Of a DNA stretch of 64,000 nucleotides, positions 27,196 through 35,567 are shown piece by piece. The position numbers and the translations under genes are program-made. Each line of letters begins with the position of its first letter. Positions within the stretch are counted from its first letter, which is position 1. Source of the stretch: Ensifer oleiphilus (lineage in GTDB: Bacteria; Pseudomonadota; Alphaproteobacteria; Rhizobiales; Rhizobiaceae); the NCBI RefSeq assembly GCF_013371465.1, contig NZ_JABWDU010000001.1, forward strand, positions 186,001 to 250,000, read 5' to 3'. The notes under the pieces were generated by a model. That model worked only from the letters and a program-made list of their open reading frames with translations. It searched no databases and was not told where the DNA came from.

Positions 27196-27275
27196 GATCT
27201 GCCTGTCGTTATGAAATCGATGTCAGAAGACTTAGTGCTGTTTGCGGCGAAAATGAAGGCTGGCGGTTGCAAACC

Positions 27276-28199
27276 TCAGCCGGCCTTGGCTGCGGCACGC
27301 ATTCTGGCGACATTGCTGTCGTGGACGTCTTCATAGGGGGCGAAATAGAGGATCGAACCGGCAGCGATCTCGACGGCGGCAAAGTCCTTGAGCGCGCTGA
27401 TCTGCGCTCGGTCGGCTGCGGCCGTCTGCAACCGTTCGAGATAGCTTCGGTTCGCATCGATCAGCGTGCCGTCGTAGCCGCCGGCGGCGATGCGGTCGCG
27501 GTCGCCATGGCTCGGCAAGATGTGGGCGATCGGCAAGAGCCGCATCCGCTTCAGTTCGTCGATGTGCGTGGCGACATGCTCGGCCTCGGAGATGAAGGTG
27601 GCGCAGTCTTCGACCGTATCGCCGGCCAGCAGCAGCTTTTCCTCCGGCAGCCAGAGCACATTGCCGTCGGCGCTGTGAATGGCGAAATGGTGCAGTTCCA
27701 CCGTCCGCTGCCCGACCTTAAGCACGAGCCTTCCTTCGAACGTGCGAGTGGGCATGACGAGGGGGTGGATCGGCGGCGTCGCCGTCTCGATTTTTTCGCG
27801 GTTCTCTGCAAGCCGTTCTGCCGTCAACGCCAGTGCGATGATCTCGCAATCGGCAAAAGCGGCGTTCCCGGCCACATGGTCCTTGTGCCAATGGCTGAGA
27901 ACGACCCGGATCGAGGTGACGTCGAGGCTTTCGAGATGGGTCCGGATCGCCTCGGCATGGGGCACGGAAATGTGGGTGTCGTAGACCAGCGCCTCGCCGC
28001 CGTCGACGATGGCATAGGATGCGACGCCGAGCGCATAGGCACCGTCGTCGAGCCAGTTCGGTCCCTCCGAATGCAACCGGGTCCCGGCAATCCGACCGTC
28101 GTAGTAGGCGAAGATGCCGGGATAGGGCTGCAGTATCGTCAGGGTTGACGTCATATCAGGCATGGCGCGCTTCTCCTCGGCCGGGTTTGCATCCGTCAT
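27276..28199 (-). CDS. MBL-fold metallo-hydrolase
   Basis: The 307-residue protein carries the metallo-beta-lactamase signature SHWHKDHVAG with H103, H105, D107 and H108, a later metal Asp in LAGDTVEDC and His in LPSHGDRD. It lies in the large glyoxalase II/quorum-lactonase-like branch and should hydrolyse an ester or thioester with two bound metals. The real start may be the ATG 12 codons in (MPDMTST), as the first residues are not family-like. It is cytoplasmic, on the same strand as, but separated from, the M29 gene. The substrate is unknown. Confidence 0.85.
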   Translation of the reverse strand: MTDANPAEEKRAMPDMTSTLTILQPYPGIFAYYDGRIAGTRLHSEGPNWLDDGAYALGVASYAIVDGGEALVYDTHISVPHAEAIRTHLESLDVTSIRVVLSHWHKDHVAGNAAFADCEIIALALTAERLAENREKIETATPPIHPLVMPTRTFEGRLVLKVGQRTVELHHFAIHSADGNVLWLPEEKLLLAGDTVEDCATFISEAEHVATHIDELKRMRLLPIAHILPSHGDRDRIAAGGYDGTLIDANRSYLERLQTAAADRAQISALKDFAAVEIAAGSILYFAPYEDVHDSNVARMRAAAKAG

Positions 28200-28241
28200 A
28201 GGACGGTGCGGGCCGAAAAAGAAGGGGCGGGCAGCCGTGCT

Positions 28242-28916
28242 CTATTGCGCGCGCAGCAGATAGGCGTCGTGCTGTTTCAGGAAGGTCATCAGCCGCTCGC
28301 CGTAATCCGATGCCACGGCAGCCTTGACGCTCGGCCGTTCCGCCAGAGCCCGCCGCCAGGCGGAAACGCGGGTGAGCCCATTGAAAATCCCGTGGTCGAC
28401 CAGCGTGTCGAACAGATCGAAGTAACGGAAGATCGGTGCAAAGACCGCATCCACAAGCGAGAAGTCGTTTCCGGCGAAATAGGGGCCGTCGCCGAGCACG
28501 GCTTCGACCGTCGCGAACTTTGCCGCGACCGCCTTGCGCTTCTGCTCGAAGATGTCCGCATCTCCAGTGGTTTCGAAACCCCAGAGCTCCGAGAGGATCG
28601 ACGAGCCATATTCCATCCAGCCGCGGTGGCGCGCCCGTTCGAGCGCGTCAGTCGGATGCAGCGGTGCACCGGTTTGCGTTTCCTCGAGATACTCGCAAAT
28701 AACCGAGCTTTCGAACAGGACGGCATCGCCCGACGTCTCAGGTATCTGCAGCAGCGGCACCTTGCCGAGCGGCGAGATTTTCAGGAACCAGTCGGGCTTG
28801 GCCGCCAGATCGATATTGACGCGGTCGAAGGCAACGTTCTTTTCGGCAAGCGCGATTGCGGCCCGCTGCACATAGGGGCAGAGGTGATGGCTGATCAGGG
28901 TGAGGGCACGCGTCAT
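28242..28916 (-). CDS. Glutathione S-transferase family protein
   Basis: The 224-residue protein has an N-terminal thioredoxin-like domain (LISHHLCPYVQRAAIALAEK with a Cys at the active-site position, then SPLGKVPLL and the glutathione-binding VLFESSVICEYLEE) and an all-helical C-terminal domain. A Cys-type active site suggests an omega/beta-like or dehydroascorbate-reductase-like role rather than simple conjugation. The start at 28916 has AGGAG before it. It is divergent from a MarR regulator, with palindromes in between. Confidence 0.9.
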   Translation of the reverse strand: MTRALTLISHHLCPYVQRAAIALAEKNVAFDRVNIDLAAKPDWFLKISPLGKVPLLQIPETSGDAVLFESSVICEYLEETQTGAPLHPTDALERARHRGWMEYGSSILSELWGFETTGDADIFEQKRKAVAAKFATVEAVLGDGPYFAGNDFSLVDAVFAPIFRYFDLFDTLVDHGIFNGLTRVSAWRRALAERPSVKAAVASDYGERLMTFLKQHDAYLLRAQ

Positions 28917-28941
28917 GGGCGATCTCCTGGTTGGGTGAAGT

Positions 28942-28999
28942 AGATGCATCTGCATGTATGTGTGCTTGCCAATGATTTCAAGATCGATGTATTTACATC
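28942..28999. promoter_or_regulatory. Palindromes between GST and MarR genes
   Basis: AGATGCATCT (28942-28951) and GATGTA-TT-TACATC (28986-28999) are perfect palindromes sharing GATG(T/C)A half sites, in the 84-base gap between divergent GST and MarR starts. They are likely MarR operators. Confidence 0.6.
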
Positions 29000-29000
29000 T

Positions 29001-29456
29001 ATGAACGGTTTTTCTGAAGATACCGAGCCGCATCCGACGCAGGCTGTCACCCAGGCCTGGATCGGCCTCATGCGCGCACAGCGGCGCGCGCTTTCGGCAA
29101 TCGAAGCCGACTTCAAGAAGGCGGGTCTACCGCCACTCGGCTGGTACGACGTGCTCTGGGAACTGGTACGGGCGGATGGCGGCAAGCTGCGCCCCTTCGA
29201 AATCGAGTCCCGCACCCTGCTTGCCCAATACAATCTCTCGCGGTTGATCGACCGTCTTGAGCGGGAAGGGCTTGTCCGTCGCGAGACTTTTGATGCTGAC
29301 GGCCGCGGACGCTGGGTGGTCGTCACCGATGAGGGGCGCCAGATGCGGGCGCGCATGTGGCAGGTCTATTCCGCGGCGATCGAGACGCATGTCGGCGCGA
29401 AACTGAGTGCTGGCGAAGCGTTGGAACTGGCGCGGCTGCTCGCCAAGCTGCGGTAG
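29001..29456 (+). CDS. MarR-family transcriptional regulator
   Basis: From the ATG at 29001 the product has 151 residues with a MarR winged helix (about 35-115: LGWYDVLWELVRADGG, TLLAQYNLSRLIDRLEREGLVRRETF, then GRWVVVTDEGRQ). An upstream ATG at 28944 would run through the operator region and is rejected. The start abuts the palindrome at 28986-28999, so the gene probably represses itself as well as the divergent GST. No ribosome site is visible before 29001; the mRNA may have a very short leader. Its stop is 5 bases from the convergent phosphatase gene. Confidence 0.88.
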   Translation: MNGFSEDTEPHPTQAVTQAWIGLMRAQRRALSAIEADFKKAGLPPLGWYDVLWELVRADGGKLRPFEIESRTLLAQYNLSRLIDRLEREGLVRRETFDADGRGRWVVVTDEGRQMRARMWQVYSAAIETHVGAKLSAGEALELARLLAKLR

Positions 29457-29460
29457 ATCT

Positions 29461-30090
29461 TTAGCTGTCGAGGCCGAAGGACTTTTCCAGCGCTTCCCAG
29501 GTCTCGTCCATGGCGAAGGTCGAGGAAAAGTAGGGCAGTGCCACATGGCCGTAGATCGGCGAGAGCTGCCATTCGGCCGTTTCTTCGTCCACGCCGGCAA
29601 TCTGCTGCAGATAGATCGTCGAGACCAGGCCCGTCCGGTCGGCGCCGGCCTTGCAATGGATCAAGAGAGGTTTCGGCGCGTCCCGCAGGATCGCCATCAG
29701 CGCCCGTGTTTCCTGCAGGCTGATGGCCGATGACGACGACATCGGGAAATTGATGAGACGAATGCCGTTGCGCTGGGCGGCTGCCGCTTCGTCGCGGTAC
29801 CAGCTTTCTTTGCTCTCGCCGCGCAGGTTGAGAATGGTGCGGATGCCATAGGTCTTGGAATAGGCGGCAATCGAACGCGAACTCGGCTGGCCCGACCGGT
29901 AGACCTCGCCCGCAACCAGCGTGTGGAAGTTGCCCGTCCATTGCAGTGCCACGAGATAAAGCACGCTGACGGCTGCGACGACGGCGACTGCAAGGATGAG
30001 GCGACGGGCGAAGCGCTTCGGGCGCAGGTTCAATCCTGATTGCATGGATGGGCTTTCAAAGACCTCGACGATTTGAGGTGTAGCCGGCAT
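29461..30090 (-). CDS. Membrane-anchored dual-specificity/tyrosine phosphatase
   Basis: The 209-residue protein has one N-terminal membrane helix (about 28-50) and a phosphatase domain carrying the CX5R loop HCKAGADRTG with C146 and R152, preceded by the general-acid region around ESWYRDEAAA. Such bacterial DSP-like enzymes dephosphorylate tyrosine, phosphoinositides or sugar phosphates; with its helix near the N-terminus the domain may face the periplasm. The start may instead be the ATG at 30045 (MQSGLNLRP). It is convergent with the MarR gene. Confidence 0.85.
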   Translation of the reverse strand: MPATPQIVEVFESPSMQSGLNLRPKRFARRLILAVAVVAAVSVLYLVALQWTGNFHTLVAGEVYRSGQPSSRSIAAYSKTYGIRTILNLRGESKESWYRDEAAAAQRNGIRLINFPMSSSSAISLQETRALMAILRDAPKPLLIHCKAGADRTGLVSTIYLQQIAGVDEETAEWQLSPIYGHVALPYFSSTFAMDETWEALEKSFGLDS

Positions 30091-30113
30091 CCATGATGTT
30101 TTGATGGCGTGTT

Positions 30114-30587
30114 TCAGGCAATCAGCGGGGCCGCCGCTGCCTTCAGAACATCCCGCGCATCTGCGGGTGCAAGCCGCACCTGCAGCCCGCGCTGGCCGCC
30201 ATTGATATAGACCTGCGTCTCGGAAAGGGCGGCCTCTTCGATTGCTGTCGGCACCGGCTTTTTCTGCCCGAAAGGGCTGATGCCGCCGACATGATATCCA
30301 GTCAGCCGTTCGGCATCGGCCGGCCTCATCATCGCCGCCGACTTGCCACCGAAGGCCGCAGCCAGTTTCTTCATGCTGACCTCACGATCGGACGGAACGA
30401 CGCAGCAGACCGGCTTGCCGTCGACCTCGGCCATCAGCGTCTTCAGCACCCGGCTTGGATCCTCGCCCAGTGCTTCCGCCGCCTGCAGGCCGACGCGCTC
30501 GGCGTTCGGGTCGTAGTCGTAGGTGTGGACGCTGAAGGCAACGCCGGCCTTGGCAAGGGCCTGTGTCGCGCGGGTGGTCTTGGACAT
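30114..30587 (-). CDS. ybaK: Cys-tRNA(Pro) deacylase YbaK/EbsC
   Basis: The 157-residue protein is a complete YbaK: AKAGVAFSVHTYDYDP at the start, VLKTLMAEVDGKPVCCVVPSDREVSMKKLA with the functional Lys, and GGISPFGQKKPVPTAIEE. It hydrolyses tRNA-Pro mischarged with Cys, in trans to prolyl-tRNA synthetase. It lies 16 bases after the ArsC-like gene on the same strand and may be cotranscribed with it. Confidence 0.92.
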   Translation of the reverse strand: MSKTTRATQALAKAGVAFSVHTYDYDPNAERVGLQAAEALGEDPSRVLKTLMAEVDGKPVCCVVPSDREVSMKKLAAAFGGKSAAMMRPADAERLTGYHVGGISPFGQKKPVPTAIEEAALSETQVYINGGQRGLQVRLAPADARDVLKAAAAPLIA

Positions 30588-30603
30588 CGCGCAGCTCCCG
30601 GCG

Positions 30604-30963
30604 TCAGGCGTTGGCCTTGTCGAACAGGGCTTCGTAGAGATCCGGCTTGAAGCCGATCAGCAGGTTTCCGTTGGCCTCAAGCACCGGGCGCTTGATCATC
30701 GAGGGCTGCGCCAGCATCAGCGCGATGGCGCTGTCGGCATCAAGGTTCTGCTTGTCGGCGTCGGGCAGGTTGCGGAAAGTGGTGCCGGCGCGGTTGAGCA
30801 CGATCTCCCAGCCAGCCTCGTTGCACCAGCGATCGAGATGGGCGCGGTCGATGCCCTCGGCCTTATAGTCGTGGAAGCGATAGGCGATGCCCTGGCTGTC
30901 GAGCCAGGTGCGGGCTTTTTTCATCGTGTCGCAGTTCTTGATGCCGTAGATCGTGACCGTCAT
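30604..30963 (-). CDS. ArsC/Spx-family (YffB-like) protein
   Basis: The 119-residue thioredoxin-fold protein has the single N-terminal Cys of this branch in IKNCDTMKKA (C11), HDYKAEGIDRAHLDRW and a C-terminal IKRPVLEANGNLLIGFKPDLYE. It is the YffB/ArsC-like group, proposed to be a glutathione-dependent thiol reductase; true arsenate reduction is unlikely because no ars genes are nearby. It is upstream of ybaK, 16 bases apart, and probably in one operon. Confidence 0.88.
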   Translation of the reverse strand: MTVTIYGIKNCDTMKKARTWLDSQGIAYRFHDYKAEGIDRAHLDRWCNEAGWEIVLNRAGTTFRNLPDADKQNLDADSAIALMLAQPSMIKRPVLEANGNLLIGFKPDLYEALFDKANA

Positions 30964-31042
30964 TCCCGTGCCTTTCCTGCCTTGCGGGCAAATTCGTGCC
31001 GGGAGTGATAACCTCCCTCGTCAAGAGAGGGAAGACACTGTC

Positions 31043-31678
31043 TCAGGTCACGCCGGCATAACGACCGGGCTTGTGGTTGATGGCGAGCGTCATGTTGACG
31101 ACGGCAGCGCCCACCACGGACAGAACGAGGTTCGCCGGCGGCAGCACGAAGAAGGCCGCGGCCAGGATCGCGAGGTCCACGGCCAGCTGGAAATATCCGG
31201 CGCGGATGCCGAACTTCTCCTGCAGGTAGATCGCCAGAATGTTGATGCCGCCGAGCCCGGTGCGATGGCGAAAAAGGATCAGCAGTCCGGTTCCCATCAG
31301 TCCGCCGCCGACGACGGTCGCATAGATCGGGTCGAGCCTGGCGAATTCCACCCATCCCGCCGTCAATTTCGAAAACAGCGCCACCAGGGTTACGGCAAGG
31401 AAGGTGCGCAACGCAAACATCCAGCCGAGCCGCTTGATCGCCAGCACGTAGAAGGGCAGGTTGATGAGCGAGAACACCAGCCAGAACTGCGTGCCGGTTG
31501 CATATTGCAACAGAAGCGCGAGGCCGGAGGTGCTGCCGGTCAAGAGCATCGCCTTGCTGTAGATGATGACGCCGAGCGACATGATCAGCGTACCCGTCAG
31601 GATCGCCAGCGCGTCCTCATAGAGGCGGTGGCGTTCCGTGGGGACTTCGGTTGCATCGATCAGTCGCTCGGTCTTCAT
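31043..31678 (-). CDS. YitT-family membrane protein
   Basis: The 211-residue protein has five to six membrane helices with the YitT-type features LTGSTSGLALLLQYATG, FRHRTGLGGINILAIYLQEKFG and NLPFYVLAIKRLGW. The family (DUF161) is widespread, sits in the inner membrane and has no agreed transport substrate. It lies 15 bases after the aminotransferase gene in the same direction and may share its transcript. Confidence 0.88.
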   Translation of the reverse strand: MKTERLIDATEVPTERHRLYEDALAILTGTLIMSLGVIIYSKAMLLTGSTSGLALLLQYATGTQFWLVFSLINLPFYVLAIKRLGWMFALRTFLAVTLVALFSKLTAGWVEFARLDPIYATVVGGGLMGTGLLILFRHRTGLGGINILAIYLQEKFGIRAGYFQLAVDLAILAAAFFVLPPANLVLSVVGAAVVNMTLAINHKPGRYAGVT

Positions 31679-31693
31679 CTTGGCTGTCAGTCC

Positions 31694-32863
31694 TTAGAGG
31701 TTCTTGAACTTGCCGATGACGTCACCGACTTCGGCCGTCTTGAGCCCGGCAATGTTGATGCGGCCGGAACCCGGCATGTAGATGCCGTGTTCGTTACGGA
31801 GCCGCATGACATCCGCTTCAGTCAGCGGCAGCAGCGAGAACATGCCCTCCTGGTCGGCGATGGCGCCGAGCGCCTGCCAGCGGTCGCGCAGGCCTTCCGC
31901 CAGCGACTGGCGGATGCCGGAAATGCGCAGACGCATGGTTTCGAGCTCTTCTTTCCAGTCGCGCGCCAGGTCTGCGTCCGACAGGATGGTGCGCACGATC
32001 GCGGCACCGTGATCCGGCGGCATCGAATAGCTGGTGCGGGCGAGACCCGCGAGGTTGGAACGGACCGTGTCGGCCGACGAGGATGAGGTGGTCACGGCGA
32101 AGATCGCGCCGGTGCGTTCGCGGTAGAGCCCGAACGATTTCGAGCAGGAGACGGCGATCAGCGCTTCCGGCACGACGCCGACGATATGGCGAAGACCGAC
32201 GACATCCTCCTCGAGGCCGCGGCCAAAACCCTGGTAGGCAAGGTCGATCACCGGCAGCAGGCCACGCTCGGCGACGACCGCGGAAATCTCCAGCCATTGC
32301 GCCTCGGTCACAACGCCACCCGTCGGGTTGTGGCAGCCGGCATGCAAGAGCACCGCGTCGCCGGCGGAAGCGCCCTGCAGCGCGCTCATCATGGTGTCGA
32401 AGAGCACGGTCTGGGACGGGACGTCGAAGAATGGATAGCCGGCTGTCTCGACGCCCGCCGCCTTGAAGATGCTGGCATGGTTCATCCAGCTCGGCAGGCC
32501 GATCCAGACACGCTTGCCGCCCATCTGGCGGATGAGGTCGGCGGCAAGTCTGAGTGCGCCGGAGCCGCCGGGCGTCTGCACACCGGCAAGATGGCTGCGA
32601 TTGACCGTGTCGCCACCGACCAGCGTCCAGAGATGATCGACGAAAACGAGATCGCCCTCGGGCCCGACATAGGCCTTGCTGTCCTGCGTTTCGAGCAGGC
32701 GCTTCTCCGCTTCCTTGACCGCGCGGAAGATCGGCGTATGGCCGGTCTCGTCGCGGTAGACACCGACGCCAAGATCGACCTTTCCGGGGCGCTCGTCCTT
32801 GCGATAGAGCCCGATCAGGGCCAGCAACGGATCGTCGGGTTGGCGGGTCAGAGTGTCGAACAT
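31694..32863 (-). CDS. Aromatic amino acid/aspartate aminotransferase
   Basis: The 389-residue fold-type I PLP enzyme matches the TyrB/AspC subgroup I: LGVGVYRDETGHTPIFRAVKEAE, ILLHAGCHNPTG-like text, the PLP Lys K242 in SCSKSFGLYRERTG, and the Tyr/Arg pattern of aromatic aminotransferases. It moves the amino group of Tyr, Phe or Asp to 2-oxoglutarate in the cytoplasm. The ATG at 32863 has AAGGGGGAA before it; the longer frame upstream is not conserved. It is divergent from an Lrp/AsnC regulator that probably controls it. Confidence 0.92.
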   Translation of the reverse strand: MFDTLTRQPDDPLLALIGLYRKDERPGKVDLGVGVYRDETGHTPIFRAVKEAEKRLLETQDSKAYVGPEGDLVFVDHLWTLVGGDTVNRSHLAGVQTPGGSGALRLAADLIRQMGGKRVWIGLPSWMNHASIFKAAGVETAGYPFFDVPSQTVLFDTMMSALQGASAGDAVLLHAGCHNPTGGVVTEAQWLEISAVVAERGLLPVIDLAYQGFGRGLEEDVVGLRHIVGVVPEALIAVSCSKSFGLYRERTGAIFAVTTSSSSADTVRSNLAGLARTSYSMPPDHGAAIVRTILSDADLARDWKEELETMRLRISGIRQSLAEGLRDRWQALGAIADQEGMFSLLPLTEADVMRLRNEHGIYMPGSGRINIAGLKTAEVGDVIGKFKNL

Positions 32864-33009
32864 GCCGGAATTCCCCCTTGGCAGTGGCAGAGTAGCGATG
32901 AGCGGTCGAGAAAGATCGTGCCGGCGGCCGCCCTCCGGCCGCCCGACTGACCTCTTCATTAAGGCAACCATCGCGCAAAATCGACGACGTATTTGCCACA
33001 GGGACAATA

Positions 33010-33067
33010 TTCGCATAGATCGAATTGCGTAGATCGATGCATTTCTTTTGCCGATTTGCGCAGATCG
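33010..33067. promoter_or_regulatory. Three direct repeats before the Lrp gene
   Basis: TTCGCATAGATCG (33010-33022), TTGCGTAGATCG (33025-33036) and TTGCGCAGATCG (33056-33067) share TT-GC-AGATCG. They lie between the aminotransferase and the Lrp gene and are likely Lrp-type binding sites. Confidence 0.6.
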
Positions 33068-33093
33068 CGGAAAATGCAGGAGAGGGTTGTCTG

Positions 33094-33567
33094 ATGGCGG
33101 AGCGCGGAACCACCGAACTCGATGCGATCGACAGACGGATCATCCGGCTGCTGGTCGAGGATGCATCGCGAAGCAACAACGAGCTTGCCGCACGGGTCGG
33201 GCTGTCTCCGGCGCCGCTTTCACGCCGTCTGGCGCGGCTCTATTCGGCAGGCGTTATCCGGCAAACTGTCGTGGTCGATCCGAAGGCGGCGGGCGTCGGT
33301 TTCCAGGCCTTTCTCGAGGTGACGCTGGAGCGAACGGCCAGCAAGGTCGGGCAGCGTTTCATCGAGCTGGTGTCGCGCATGCCCGAGGTGGTGGAATGCC
33401 ACACCGTCGCCGGCGATTTCGATTTCCTGTTGAAGATCGCCGTGCGCGATGTCGCCGATTACAAGCGGCTGCTGTGGAGCGAGTTCGAGCAGGTCGGCGA
33501 GATCAAGACGCTGCGCTCGACCATTCTGCTCGATAGCCCGAAGATGTCCGCGACGATGGCACCCTGA
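33094..33567 (+). CDS. Lrp/AsnC-family transcriptional regulator
   Basis: The 157-residue protein has an N-terminal helix-turn-helix (LDAIDRRIIRLLVEDASRSNNELAARVGLSPAP-type text, about 7-60) and a C-terminal RAM ligand domain (about 75-150, with VEVTLERTASKVGQRF and the VVECHTVAGDFDFLLKIAVRD hinge). Lrp-like proteins form octamers and respond to amino acids. AGGAGAGGG precedes the ATG at 33094. Its divergent neighbour is an aromatic aminotransferase, so control of that gene by an aromatic amino acid is plausible. Confidence 0.92.
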   Translation: MAERGTTELDAIDRRIIRLLVEDASRSNNELAARVGLSPAPLSRRLARLYSAGVIRQTVVVDPKAAGVGFQAFLEVTLERTASKVGQRFIELVSRMPEVVECHTVAGDFDFLLKIAVRDVADYKRLLWSEFEQVGEIKTLRSTILLDSPKMSATMAP

Positions 33568-33569
33568 AA

Positions 33570-33596
33570 TCCGGAACGCCTTGAGGACGTTCCGGA
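33570..33596. terminator. Hairpin between convergent Lrp and AstE-like genes
   Basis: TCCGGAACG (33570-33578) and CGTTCCGGA (33588-33596) form a 9-base stem with a 9-base loop, two bases past the Lrp stop. It has no T run. Confidence 0.5.
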
Positions 33597-33610
33597 CCAG
33601 AGATACTGGG

Positions 33611-34672
33611 TCAGGCTTCCAGCGGGCCGGGCTTGCGGGCAGCACTAGAGGCGGTTGCGCAGGCGATCTTCATCAGGTCCGAGCGTCGGCGGGCGTGCCG
33701 GGTCGATACCCGGGTAACGATCAGCCCATCCTGTGGTGCGCGAACTTCGATGGCGCCGTCCGGTTGGCCGGGCCGATTGAGGATCGTCACCAGCAGGTCG
33801 CCGGCCTTCACCTTGTCGCCGATGTCGCGGTGGAAGAGGATGGCGCCCGATTCCGGTGCGCGGATCATCTCGATATTGTCGAGCGGCGCAACGATACCGC
33901 CGAAGGCGGGAACCGCAGCCTTATCACCCGCAACCACGCCGCGGGCGACGAGGAAGCGCAACAGACCTTCGGCGTCCTTGCGTGCCATATCGGGATAGAC
34001 ATCGCGCGTGCCGCGAAGCTCCACCGTGACCGAAAGTCGCCCGGGCAGGCTGGTCTTCTTCTGACCCGCCGTCTCATATTTCCAGGCGTAGGCCACGGCC
34101 TCTTCGAAGGCCGAGCTTTCGCCATCGGAAAGAAACACTGCTTCCATGTCGAGCGCCGCCGCGAGGTCGGCGGCCTCCGGCCAAAAGGCTTCGTCGATAT
34201 AGGCGTATTGCAGCGCTTCGTCGTCGCAGTGCAGGTCGAGCATCAGCTCGGCGCCGAGCGCCATGTGCAGCAATTGCCGCTTCAGGCGGTCTGTCGCCGA
34301 ATGGCGATCGAGATCGGACAGAAGACTATCGCGCTCGCCGAGTGCGATCAGCGGAAAATCGCGGTTGAAATTGGTGCGCGAGCCGAGATCGAACCGACCC
34401 TGCAACTCGCCGAAATGCGACTGCGCAGTGCCGATTGGGTTTGCCTGCGGCACCACGGTGATGTCGCCGAGAATGGCGCCGTTGTTCTCCGCCTCGGAGA
34501 GCATCGGCAGCAGGAAATGCGCGGCGGCCGTGCCGGGCAATTCGTTGGCATGCAGTGCGGCCTGGATATAGGCCTTGGGCCCGCCAGGGGTCTTGCCCTT
34601 GAAGCGGAAGACCGGCAGACGCCATTCGATGCCCGCGGTGTCGCCGGCGATGATGATTTCCGAGATGTCCAT
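33611..34672 (-). CDS. Succinylglutamate desuccinylase/aspartoacylase-family deacylase
   Basis: The 353-residue zinc enzyme has the M14-like metal residues H41 and E44 (ALHANELPG) and H148 (LMLDLHCDD), with GSRTNFNRDFP typical of the family and a C-terminal beta domain containing IRAPESGAILFHRDIGDKVKAGDLL, which looks like a biotinyl/lipoyl-type hammerhead. Family members remove acyl groups from N-acyl amino acids. The C-terminal hammerhead sets apart a branch that includes DoeB-like ectoine-pathway deacetylases, but no ectoine genes are near. Substrate unknown. Confidence 0.85.
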   Translation of the reverse strand: MDISEIIIAGDTAGIEWRLPVFRFKGKTPGGPKAYIQAALHANELPGTAAAHFLLPMLSEAENNGAILGDITVVPQANPIGTAQSHFGELQGRFDLGSRTNFNRDFPLIALGERDSLLSDLDRHSATDRLKRQLLHMALGAELMLDLHCDDEALQYAYIDEAFWPEAADLAAALDMEAVFLSDGESSAFEEAVAYAWKYETAGQKKTSLPGRLSVTVELRGTRDVYPDMARKDAEGLLRFLVARGVVAGDKAAVPAFGGIVAPLDNIEMIRAPESGAILFHRDIGDKVKAGDLLVTILNRPGQPDGAIEVRAPQDGLIVTRVSTRHARRRSDLMKIACATASSAARKPGPLEA

Positions 34673-34838
34673 GGTCTCCCCCGCTTGTCTCGTGTCGATG
34701 GCTTATCGGCATTCCCGATACGCTTCGCAAGTGGCTAGAAACGGGGAGCACGCACAGCGCCGGCGGCGGAGCGAGGCTTTGACTTTTGCCATGCGGCGGG
34801 TGTCTTCTGGTCGCGTTCGCACCACAGGGAGTTCGCAG

Positions 34839-35465
34839 ATGATCCTGATCGGCCAGTATGACTCCCCCTTCGTCCGCCGCGTCGGCATCGCGCTCACCCT
34901 CTACGGCATGAAATTCGAGCATCGCCCCTGGTCCTCCTTCGGCGATGCGGAGAGGTTGCGTGCCTACAATCCGCTGACGCGTGTGCCGACCCTGGTGCTT
35001 GACGACGGCACTGCACTGGCCGACAGCCACATCATCCTCGACTACCTCGACAGCCTGGTTCCTGAGGATCGCGCGATGTTTCCAAGGTCCGAGCCGACCC
35101 GCCATCGCGCCTTGAGGATTGCGGCACTCGCAACCGGGCTCGCCGACAAGGTCGTCAGCCTGTTCTATGAGAAGCGCCTGCACAACGAAGTCTCCGCGCT
35201 CTGGGTCGATCGCTGCCGCCTGCAGATCCAAGCGACGCTTGCCGTCCTTGAGGCCACCCGGGCCGAATGCGTTTCGGAGTTCTGGTTCGGGGAGCAGATC
35301 GGCCATGCCGATATCGCCGTGGCGGTGGTGCTGCGTTTCCTGTGCGAGGTCCATCCCGAGCTGATCGCGATCTCCAACTATCCTGCCCTGCGAGCGCATG
35401 CCGAAAGGCTGGAGGCGACGGCTGTGTTTCAGGCGATCAGCCAGCCTTTCATCGCCCCGACGTGA
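34839..35465 (+). CDS. Glutathione S-transferase family protein
   Basis: The 208-residue protein has a GST thioredoxin-like domain (MILIGQYDSPFVRRVGIALTL, with Ser at the active-site turn, then NPLTRVPTLVLDDGTALADS) and a helical C-terminal domain with IGHADIAVAVVLRF. A Ser-type active site fits conjugating or isomerase-like GSTs. The ATG at 34839 has CAGGGAG before it; the frame is open upstream but not coding-like. It faces the GFA gene. It is one of three GSTs in the window, mutually diverged. Confidence 0.9.
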   Translation: MILIGQYDSPFVRRVGIALTLYGMKFEHRPWSSFGDAERLRAYNPLTRVPTLVLDDGTALADSHIILDYLDSLVPEDRAMFPRSEPTRHRALRIAALATGLADKVVSLFYEKRLHNEVSALWVDRCRLQIQATLAVLEATRAECVSEFWFGEQIGHADIAVAVVLRFLCEVHPELIAISNYPALRAHAERLEATAVFQAISQPFIAPT

Positions 35466-35567
35466 CACCAGCCGGGGCGTGGGGGTTATCGTAGCGCCCG
35501 CCAGCCATGAGGCGGGCATGCGATCGGTACAAATCGATCGTCATGCAACCCTTTTTCAAGGGCACCG

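Noticed and set aside
30604-30963. Arsenate reductase of an arsenic operon
   Set aside because: There is a single Cys of the YffB type and no arsenic resistance genes nearby.
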